Source: a virus. From it: DNA of 64,000 nucleotides. The notes beneath the pieces were generated by a model that saw only the letters and a list, made by a program, of their open reading frames with translations, made no database searches and had not been told where the DNA came from. The translations under genes were made by a program, and so were the position numbers. The DNA lies in the IMG/VR virus record IMGVR_UViG_3300028400_000006, positions 1 to 64,000 of that record. One strand, 5' to 3'. The number at the start of each line of letters is the position of its first letter. The stretch's first letter is position 1. Below are positions 59,000 through 64,000 of this stretch, one piece after another.

Positions 59000-59218
59000 A
59001 TGGCTCGTAAACCCAGCCGCAAGGGCGGCAAGAAATGGATTCAGAAAGCGGTCAAACGGCCCGGCCGCATTACCAAGGCTTGTGGTGGTAAGCCCTCATG
59101 TGAATGTATCGACAGACTTTCGAAGAACAAGAACAAAAGCCTCGCCAGCGCCGCCCGCCTTGCCAAACGTTTCAAGGGATGTAAAGGTACAAAGCCCATC
59201 AGTCGCAAACGTAAATAG
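59000..59218 (+). CDS. Small basic protein in the lysis cassette (72 aa)
   Basis: Follows the endolysin gene by 9 bases. Very Lys/Arg-rich: MARKPSRKGGKKWIQKAVKR, then two cysteines (CGGKPSCEC) and a second basic helix. Small phage proteins with the opening KKWIQKAxKRPG are common near lysis or capsid genes; function is not established, DNA condensation or virion association are possible. Ends in TAG. Confidence 0.7.
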   Translation: MARKPSRKGGKKWIQKAVKRPGRITKACGGKPSCECIDRLSKNKNKSLASAARLAKRFKGCKGTKPISRKRK

Positions 59219-59229
59219 GAGGATTCAAC

Positions 59230-59406
59230 ATGCTCAACGGCTACAAGACTTACCTCGCCGCCTTCCTGCTCGCCGCCGTCGGTATCATCGAAGGCGTGCT
59301 CGGCATCGACATCCCCGGCGTGCAGGTGGACGATAACTGGTTCACTATCCTTATCGGCGCTCTCGGCCTTGGTGGCATCCGCCACGCTATCGCCAAAGGT
59401 GAGTAA
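59230..59406 (+). CDS. Holin-like membrane protein (58 aa)
   Basis: ATG 59230 behind AGGAGG. LNGYKTYLAAFLLAAVGIIE is a first membrane helix and ILIGALGLGGIRHAIAKG a second, with a short loop between them. The start (NGYKTY) and end (GIRHAIxK) are typical of small phage holin-like proteins encoded next to endolysins. It would release the signal-less endolysin. Confidence 0.75.
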   Translation: MLNGYKTYLAAFLLAAVGIIEGVLGIDIPGVQVDDNWFTILIGALGLGGIRHAIAKGE

Positions 59407-59618
59407 TGACCTGGGCACGCATCATTCTTCTGGCGCTGCAGGTGGCGAACGCGCTGCTACGTCGCCTGCAGCGCCAGCGTATAGAGCATGAACTGCTTCG
59501 CCGGCTAGAAGCAGAACGCCATGAGCTTAATGTTCGTCTGGTCGGTATTCGCCAAAAAGTCGACCATATGCAGAGCGAAGAAGTTGACACTGCACTCAAA
59601 CAAGACTATCGTGATTAA
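59406..59618 (+). CDS. Spanin-like inner-membrane protein (70 aa)
   Basis: Overlaps the holin-like gene (TAATG). N-terminal membrane anchor (RIILLALQVANALL), then a charged coiled coil (RIEHELLRRLEAERHELNVR). This is the layout of Rz-type inner-membrane spanins, here short, and no separate outer-membrane lipoprotein was found inside it. Role inferred from position and architecture. Confidence 0.6.
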   Translation: MTWARIILLALQVANALLRRLQRQRIEHELLRRLEAERHELNVRLVGIRQKVDHMQSEEVDTALKQDYRD

Positions 59619-59657
59619 AAAACTTCTCTCCTCCCCGATGACGTCCCCCGCCAAACT

Positions 59658-59685
59658 GCCGGCGCTTCGGCGCCGGCCTTTCTAT
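59658..59685. terminator. Bidirectional intrinsic terminator
   Basis: GCCGGCGC-TTCG-GCGCCGGC (59658-59677), a perfect 8-bp stem with UUCG loop, followed on the plus strand by CTTTCTATTT. It closes the lysis cassette and, in the other direction, the leftward dcd transcript. Confidence 0.88.
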
Positions 59686-60224
59686 TTCGCTTTAATAGGT
59701 TCGGACGGTTGATCTTGGTATTTGCCATTATAACCTTCAACCCGGCCATCTATCTGATAAAACAATACCTGACAAATCGGCATACCTTTATATAGTTGTA
59801 AGCAATAAGGGCCGTGGTTGGTAATTTCTAGCGTCAAATATCCCCTCCAGCCAGGCTCTATAACGGTGTTCTGCACAGCAAGCCCCAGCCGCGCCAACGT
59901 CGACTTGTCATGTACGACGCCAACGACGTCATCCGGCATTTCGATAAACTCAACCGCCGACCCCAGCACGAACCCACCCCCTACGCTCTGAGGGCACAAG
60001 ACAAACGGTTCTTCCAGCTGGTTCGCCTCAAGATCCGCCAACGGGTCAACCAGCACTGACGACAGACGCAGGTCATAGCCAGCGAACGACTCACCCCACG
60101 ATAGGGTAAACTTCTTATCATCATACGCGTGGCCTGGCGCAACCAGTTTAAAGGCACCAGTCCTACGTTTGCTATATGGGCGGATTCTGACGCGGGAAGA
60201 AATGTCGTAACCTGGAATAATCAT
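59682..60224 (-). CDS. dcd: dCTP deaminase
   Basis: ATG 60224 is the expected start (180 residues); the upstream in-frame extension runs through the attenuator-like hairpin. SFAGYDLRLSS, VEFIEMPDDVVGVV, DKSTLARLGLAVQNT and the core EPGWRGYLTLEITNHG with catalytic Glu133 match Dcd enzymes, and YNGKYQDQ near the end is the typical nucleotide-binding tail. It makes dUTP from dCTP (dUMP if bifunctional) as precursor for dTTP synthesis. Confidence 0.88.
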   Translation of the reverse strand: MIIPGYDISSRVRIRPYSKRRTGAFKLVAPGHAYDDKKFTLSWGESFAGYDLRLSSVLVDPLADLEANQLEEPFVLCPQSVGGGFVLGSAVEFIEMPDDVVGVVHDKSTLARLGLAVQNTVIEPGWRGYLTLEITNHGPYCLQLYKGMPICQVLFYQIDGRVEGYNGKYQDQPSEPIKAK

Positions 60225-60234
60225 GGCAAAAACA

Positions 60235-60305
60235 CCCGACGAGGCGCAGAGGAGGGTAGGGGGAAATGTGCTTTGGATTGCCTGCAATACACGCGCCTCG
60301 TCGGG
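60235..60305 (-). promoter_or_regulatory. Terminator-like hairpin in the dcd leader
   Basis: A perfect 13-bp inverted repeat (CCCGACGAGGCGC at 60235-60247, GCGCCTCGTCGGG at 60293-60305) encloses 45 bases. In the dcd transcript the 3' arm is followed by TGTTTTT and then the start codon. The loop has its own ATTGC-AG-GCAAT repeat. It could terminate transcription of the upstream genes or act as an attenuator for dcd. Confidence 0.65.
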
Positions 60306-60315
60306 CCCCCTCACT

Positions 60316-60522
60316 TTAGTTACACCCAATCGTCTCGTCAAGGCCCCAGTGCTTCAGCATCTGCGGAACAACGTCCGACGGAACGCCATAGACACGACCA
60401 TTTGTAGTCAGCGCCCACATGTCGCCGTCATACAACATCCGCATTTCGCCGATGCTGTCGTCCCTGATAGACTGCGGATGTCCACTAACCTTGAAGTGAA
60501 TGCTTTCGATCTCGTCGGTCAT
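60316..60522 (-). CDS. Small protein (68 aa)
   Basis: ATG 60522 overlaps the upstream gene by ATGA and has AGGAGG. Acidic, with GEMRMLYDGDMWALTTNGRV as a beta hairpin and a short C-terminal helix. No family recognised. Confidence 0.65.
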   Translation of the reverse strand: MTDEIESIHFKVSGHPQSIRDDSIGEMRMLYDGDMWALTTNGRVYGVPSDVVPQMLKHWGLDETIGCN

Positions 60523-60683
60523 TTCCTTTTCCTCCTTTTCTTCGCCTTCCGCTCCTTGCGGAAAAACTCATCGATCGTTTTCAACGGTGGGCAGGGCTGC
60601 CCCTGCCGGCGTCGCTTCGCTCTGAACGCCGGATTCTTGCAAGCTCCAAACAGCCGCTTCTGTTTGTTACTTTTGAACGGCAC
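60519..60683 (-). CDS. Small basic protein of the PFKSxxQxRLF type (54 aa)
   Basis: GTG 60683 behind GGAGG, stop overlapping the next start by ATGA. Starts MPFKSNKQKRLFGACKNP, a motif common in short phage proteins, and ends with a basic KERKAKKRRKRK tail. Function unknown. Confidence 0.65.
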   Translation of the reverse strand: MPFKSNKQKRLFGACKNPAFRAKRRRQGQPCPPLKTIDEFFRKERKAKKRRKRK

Positions 60684-61191
60684 CGGTGAGATCCTCCACT
60701 ATGGCGTTAAGCGTGTACGCTTTGACCTCGGAGCGAACTCGGCGCCACTGCTTCGGCGCAATCTGTAGCCTTAACGACCATACGCCATACCGTTTTTTCT
60801 TGGCATTAGCGATGCATTTCGAAACCAACGAGTTCTTGTGTCGCGTTGGCCAGGCGTAACCAGCACACGCCAACATCACCGATACCGGCATGCGGGAAGA
60901 CAACGAAAAGAATTCACCCAGCGCTCGTCCGTAACGACCCACACGGCCTTTTCGCACTGCCACTAGTGCTGGTTTCTGAAGAACAGCGTCAACGATCTCT
61001 TTCGCCGCCAGCCCGCCCGGCTGATCCAGCTCCGGCGTGTCGACAAAGTAGAACCGCACCACCAGCTGCTTACCCGAAGCCGTCCTGATTTCAACAGTAT
61101 CGCCATCGATTGTGCGGTGCGCCTCCACCTGTTCGATCACCCAGCGCGAAGTATCGACCGGTGGGATATACTGCGGAGCATATGCATCCAT
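60667..61191 (-). CDS. Thermonuclease-like (SNase-family) protein
   Basis: ATG 61191 with GGAGGGAG. 174 residues. IDGDTVEIRTASGKQLVVRF (Asp29, Arg46), FVDTPELD (Asp51, Glu54) and GRYGRALGEF (Arg89) match the catalytic and structural residues of staphylococcal nuclease-type domains. No signal peptide, so the enzyme is probably intracellular, for example degrading host DNA. Identification is strong, target unknown. Confidence 0.82.
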   Translation of the reverse strand: MDAYAPQYIPPVDTSRWVIEQVEAHRTIDGDTVEIRTASGKQLVVRFYFVDTPELDQPGGLAAKEIVDAVLQKPALVAVRKGRVGRYGRALGEFFSLSSRMPVSVMLACAGYAWPTRHKNSLVSKCIANAKKKRYGVWSLRLQIAPKQWRRVRSEVKAYTLNAIVEDLTGAVQK

Positions 61192-61201
61192 ATCTCCCTC
61201 C

Positions 61202-61450
61202 TTACATCATGTTTACCAACCACGCAACAACAGCGCCAGTTACCGCCGGCACTCCCCCCTCAACCCATTTATGCAAGGACGGTCTGAACGGCCATGGGGG
61301 GCGCCTACCAATGGCGACATCCTGCGCCCACTCCCGCCCCAACCAAAGCGCCGCATTGATTCCGGCGGCAAACCACCACGGCGTGCTCGCCAGCACCAAC
61401 ACCACCACAAGAACAACGGCGCCCAAGGTATGTAAAAGCGTATCTTTCAT
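61202..61450 (-). CDS. Small membrane protein (82 aa)
   Basis: ATG 61450 overlaps the upstream gene by ATGA. Two or three hydrophobic helices (LGAVVLVVVLVLASTPWWFA; INAALWLG; VPAVTGAVVAWLV). A second holin or a membrane-anchored accessory is possible. No family recognised. Confidence 0.65.
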   Translation of the reverse strand: MKDTLLHTLGAVVLVVVLVLASTPWWFAAGINAALWLGREWAQDVAIGRRPPWPFRPSLHKWVEGGVPAVTGAVVAWLVNMM

Positions 61451-61722
61451 AGGCTCCTACAAGCTATAGCATCAAGAAGTGCACCAAATGCATCAACGCC
61501 CTGTTTGCCAATAACTGCAAGAATATTTGTCATCCCAGCAACTTGCCTATACATACGTTCGCACGGAAACGCCTTAACCTCAATATAAAGACCAAACTCA
61601 GGTAAATAAAAATCAAGCATCCGGCCGTTTGGGCCGCCACCCACAAAAACATCTCGCTTATAAGTAATGTTGTGCCGGTCAAGCGCATCGGCGATTTTAG
61701 CCTCAAGGGGGTCCTCAACCAT
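61447..61722 (-). CDS. Small PD-(D/E)XK-like nuclease (91 aa)
   Basis: ATG 61722 with AGGAGCG. EAKIADALDRHNITYKRD, then LDFYLPEFGLYIEVKAFPCE gives the D...ExK core preceded by a helix, as in small phage Vsr/restriction-like nucleases. Very short, so possibly a minimal nuclease. Confidence 0.65.
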   Translation of the reverse strand: MVEDPLEAKIADALDRHNITYKRDVFVGGGPNGRMLDFYLPEFGLYIEVKAFPCERMYRQVAGMTNILAVIGKQGVDAFGALLDAIACRSL

Positions 61723-61735
61723 CACTCGCTCCTAA

Positions 61736-62215
61736 TCACACTGCCATCTCCTGCATCAAGCGTCTAACCAGCGCCGCATGCGCCGCCAGCAGCGCCTTGT
61801 GAACTGCCGTCGCATGAGGGTTTGCACAGCGCAATGTCGCGTCACGCAGGCCGGCCAGCGGCGCGGCGGCGCAGGTATGCGCCCCAGTTACTTTCTGCAC
61901 AGGACAGCCGGTGCACTTCGATTTTTCCTTGTACGCCTTGCAAAGCGGGCGATCATGGCGACGCTTAAGCCGTCCAGAGGTTGCGGAAAGCTCATCCAAT
62001 AGCGCCAACTCTTCCATCAGCGCCCGCCACGCCTTGTAATCAAACGCCGCTAGCTTCGCCTTGCGCCGCTTTGCCTCTTCTTCCGCCGCTTGCGTCGCCA
62101 AGGTATAGCCTTTGATGGTAGCCAGCCAGGCGCGCTGGTTACCTGTGACCAGCTTGAGCTTCCAAACATCCACCTGCGGATCGCCAGCCGGCACCAGCTT
62201 CAATACTACCGTCAT
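61736..62215 (-). CDS. Unrecognised protein with Cys cluster (159 aa)
   Basis: ATG 62215 overlaps the upstream gene by ATGA. N-terminal beta segment, then helices with KRRKAKL, and Cys motifs CTGCPVQK and HTCAAAP near residues 100-116, perhaps binding a metal. The C-terminus is Ala/His-rich and helical. No known family. Confidence 0.65.
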   Translation of the reverse strand: MTVVLKLVPAGDPQVDVWKLKLVTGNQRAWLATIKGYTLATQAAEEEAKRRKAKLAAFDYKAWRALMEELALLDELSATSGRLKRRHDRPLCKAYKEKSKCTGCPVQKVTGAHTCAAAPLAGLRDATLRCANPHATAVHKALLAAHAALVRRLMQEMAV

Positions 62216-62493
62216 TCGTCCAGCTCCCCCAACTCGTCCTTCAGCATCAGCCGCATCTTAGCCATCTCCAGCGCCCCGACAACCAACGCCGGCAGAATTC
62301 GAGCGTGTTTATAGACCGTCACATAGACGTCCTCTTCTCCATCAAACACCAACAGTAACGCCGACTTCGGCACCTTGCCCAGCGCTCTTAGGTCCGCCAG
62401 TGCCGCCCGCACTTCCTGAATCAGCGCATCTTCATCCAGTTCCTTCTCTTCACGTTTGACCCGGACCCGTTCAAAGTCAATGACTTCCGACAT
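62212..62493 (-). CDS. Small acidic protein (93 aa)
   Basis: ATG 62493 with GAGGGA. Acidic helices at both ends (EVRAALADLRALGKVPK; LEMAKMRLMLKDELGELDE) around LLLVFDGEEDVYVTVYK. The middle strand pattern is similar to tail or host-interaction proteins but not diagnostic. Unknown. Confidence 0.65.
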   Translation of the reverse strand: MSEVIDFERVRVKREEKELDEDALIQEVRAALADLRALGKVPKSALLLVFDGEEDVYVTVYKHARILPALVVGALEMAKMRLMLKDELGELDE

Positions 62494-62660
62494 GCTTCCC
62501 TCACAACCATATTATGCGCCAGTATCTGACGCTTCGTCCCCAACGTATCCTGCCGCGACGGATGAATGACCCGCAACGCTTCACATGGTACAGATCGAGG
62601 TAAAGGGCGCGATACAACATCGCACCACATGACCAACCCAAGCAGCCCAACACACGTCAT
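62421..62660 (-). CDS. Doubtful overlapping frame (79 aa)
   Basis: ATG 62660 overlaps the upstream stop by ATGA, which favours it, but the frame then runs 73 bases into the well-supported gene at 62212-62493, and its second half is the shadow of that gene. If real, it may be a short protein with a hydrophobic N-terminus (CVGLLGLVMWCDVV). Confidence 0.3.
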   Translation of the reverse strand: MTCVGLLGLVMWCDVVSRPLPRSVPCEALRVIHPSRQDTLGTKRQILAHNMVVREACRKSLTLNGSGSNVKRRNWMKMR

Positions 62661-63139
62661 ACTTTCAGCTCCACAGTGAAATCAAGGATAAGCGCCGCAC
62701 GCGCCACCCAGGTCGTCACCGCCGATAGCGTCGCATCCTCCACCACATGGCTCCACACTATGGGGCCATGCGGCATCGGTCGACGATTTACACCGTCGTC
62801 GACCATAGGCAGAATCACTTTATTGGTGATGTCGATGCACAGCACGCCTTTCAGGCTGCCTTTCATCAGTTCATACAGTGCCAATAGTGCCAACACCACC
62901 AACGGCGACACCGCAACGATAGACGGCCCGTCGTCACCCTTACGCCGCAGCCCAAAACATAAAGGCTGCGGATTGACACGCAACGTCATTACAAGGCTAC
63001 GCGGTATCTCTAATTCGAGCGACGCAGGCGCCGCAGGCGTCGCTGGTGTCATGGAGACACGTGTCGGCCTGTGCGCCAGCCAACCATCACCATGCGATGC
63101 TAGCACCACCATCTCCCAATCACCAACCTCCGTTTTCAT
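62657..63139 (-). CDS. Unrecognised protein (160 aa)
   Basis: ATG 63139 with GGAGG. Contains an Ala/Pro-rich stretch, a hydrophobic segment (VAVSPLVVLALLALYELM) and a beta-rich end. The Ala/Pro stretch is encoded by a 27-base sequence nearly identical to the first direct repeat at 2671. No family recognised. Confidence 0.65.
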   Translation of the reverse strand: MKTEVGDWEMVVLASHGDGWLAHRPTRVSMTPATPAAPASLELEIPRSLVMTLRVNPQPLCFGLRRKGDDGPSIVAVSPLVVLALLALYELMKGSLKGVLCIDITNKVILPMVDDGVNRRPMPHGPIVWSHVVEDATLSAVTTWVARAALILDFTVELKV

Positions 63140-63246
63140 CGCACCACCTCCAGAATAGCACGCACAAATGCCACCAGCGCCAGTAGCGCATAGCTGCCCG
63201 ACACCACCAGAAGGCTATAATCAATGATCCGCTCGAACCGACGCAT
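63136..63246 (-). CDS. Very small membrane protein (36 aa)
   Basis: ATG 63246 (or 63249) behind GGGAGG; stop overlaps the next start (ATGA), closing the gap between two genes. The product is one membrane helix (YSLLVVSGSYALLALVAFV) with basic ends. Support comes from the coupled gene chain. Confidence 0.5.
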   Translation of the reverse strand: MRRFERIIDYSLLVVSGSYALLALVAFVRAILEVVR

Positions 63247-63514
63247 CATCGCCTCCCAGGGCCTCGCTCAGCCCTTCGCTCAGTTTCTGTGTAAGCGTAA
63301 ACGCCTGCTCCGATAACGTTTCCAGCAGCAGCGCCGTAGCCCGCGCATACTTGTCATCGTCGATTTCGTTGCTGTCGACCCCCATGACGGTCAACAGGGT
63401 ATCCAACAACAACGTCGCCGCGCCGACCTGCCTGGAAACCGCCCCCTTATCCCCGCTGCACAAGGCGATGGTTCGTGGGATATACGTGGCCGGCACCTCT
63501 ATCTGTTTTTTCAT
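63221..63514 (-). CDS. Small protein (97 aa)
   Basis: ATG 63514 overlaps the upstream gene by ATGA. Helical, with LLLDTLLTVMGVDSNEIDDD and a second helix ending in an acidic tail. No family recognised. Confidence 0.65.
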   Translation of the reverse strand: MKKQIEVPATYIPRTIALCSGDKGAVSRQVGAATLLLDTLLTVMGVDSNEIDDDKYARATALLLETLSEQAFTLTQKLSEGLSEALGGDDASVRADH

Positions 63515-63942
63515 GTTGACAACCTCTTCTTGTCCGCTATAGAGATACTCTCGTGGGTCGCATCACCACGCACCTCATCACCACCGCCGCCCGGTCGGAC
63601 TCGTTCCGACCGGGCTTTTTCAAGCGCCAAAGCAATCAATATGCATGCAGCGGCGTGCGCCAGGTGCGGCAGACCACTCTCTTCATCCCTCGGCAGTGGA
63701 GTCGGGAATCCTTCGATGTGGCGATACAAGTGTCGCAGCGCCGCATCGATGTACGGCACATGCGAAGGCGCCCTACGCCAATTGTCGCGTGAATACTTCC
63801 GCGCCCCATAAGCAAAGACGTAGGCCGTTTCAAACAATGCCTCGGCCGGCAGCAGCGACATTTCCGGCTTGCCATCACGCTCCTTGCGCCAGGCCAGCTG
63901 GCCACCTTCGACGCCCCAGCGAACACGACCATCAGACACCAT
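63511..63942 (-). CDS. dATP/dGTP diphosphohydrolase-like protein (DUF5664/MazZ-type)
   Basis: ATG 63942 with AGGGAG. 143 residues. LLPAEALFETAYVFAYGARKY, RDNWRRAP, YIDAALRHLYRHIEG and ESGLPHLAHAAACILIALAL match the all-alpha phage family that includes MazZ of cyanophage S-2L, which hydrolyses dGTP and dATP to monophosphates. Catalytic acidic residues lie in the DxESGLPHLxHA part. In Z-genome phages such an enzyme is linked to PurZ; no PurZ is in this window. Confidence 0.8.
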   Translation of the reverse strand: MVSDGRVRWGVEGGQLAWRKERDGKPEMSLLPAEALFETAYVFAYGARKYSRDNWRRAPSHVPYIDAALRHLYRHIEGFPTPLPRDEESGLPHLAHAAACILIALALEKARSERVRPGGGGDEVRGDATHESISIADKKRLST

Positions 63943-64000
63943 AAATCTCCCTATACAACCAAGGCTGCAAAAGAAACACCGGCAGCTCCATGGCGTCAGC
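63932..64000 (-). CDS. C-terminal end of a gene beyond the right edge (partial)
   Basis: The frame is open from the edge to TGA at 63932-63934 (22 codons) and its end overlaps the start of the next gene, as in the rest of this operon. MELPVFLLQPWLYREIYGV is the visible end. Too short for identification. Confidence 0.45.
   Translation of the reverse strand, partial: ADAMELPVFLLQPWLYREIYGV

Overview
This window is a large part of the genome of a tailed double-stranded DNA phage, most likely a podovirus. No integrase, reverse transcriptase, CRISPR array or tRNA gene was found. The sequence is GC-rich. A GcrA-like cell-cycle regulator at 19573-20241 points to an alphaproteobacterial host, because GcrA is essentially an alphaproteobacterial protein. 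Both window edges cut through coding frames, so the genome continues on both sides.

Layout: (1) 1-2068, minus strand: an unrecognised protein of at least 689 residues running off the left edge. (2) 2069-3074: a divergent control region with an AT-rich block, three direct repeats and a strong sigma70-type promoter. (3) 3075-16963, plus strand: about 30 tightly packed, mostly unrecognised early genes. Recognisable ones are a DnaN-like sliding clamp, a MoxR-type AAA+ ATPase paired with a VWA/metallopeptidase protein, and a helix-turn-helix protein. (4) 16963-26606, plus strand: replication genes, comprising family A DNA polymerase, Fe-S PD-(D/E)XK nuclease, GcrA-like regulator, VRR-NUC nuclease, SNF2-type helicase, a CxxC phage protein and a primase/DUF927 helicase. 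(5) 58258 down to 26603, minus strand: the virion operon. It runs small membrane protein, TerS, TerL (with an intein), portal, a fibre/spike gene cluster, scaffold, major capsid, neck and tail proteins, internal virion proteins and a 2299-residue giant protein. It is interrupted by an antisense free-standing homing endonuclease at 36278-37933. (6) 58334-59618, plus strand: lysis cassette (endolysin, basic protein, holin-like, spanin-like) closed by a bidirectional terminator. (7) 63942 down to 59682, minus strand: nucleotide-metabolism and small accessory genes, including a dATP/dGTP diphosphohydrolase-like protein, a thermonuclease-like protein and dCTP deaminase.

The most unusual regulatory feature is a 16-bp palindrome (consensus GTKACAYCGRTGTAAC) repeated 12 times between 231 and 15751 and not seen as a full site elsewhere. 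It lies just before ribosome binding sites, over stop or start codons, and inside coding frames in different reading frames, which indicates selection on the DNA itself. The first two rightward genes are each preceded by a near-consensus promoter with a conserved, covarying leader RNA structure. Together these look like a genome-wide early control circuit, comparable in design (not in sequence) to the stoperators of mycobacteriophage L5.

Other points of note are an in-frame amber codon splitting a conserved early protein (5919-5921), an intein placed exactly in the TerL Walker A loop, a phage-encoded clamp beside a polymerase with Leu at the 762-equivalent position, a family of paralogous beta-domains across four adjacent fibre genes, and several small genes that extend or complete translationally coupled chains.
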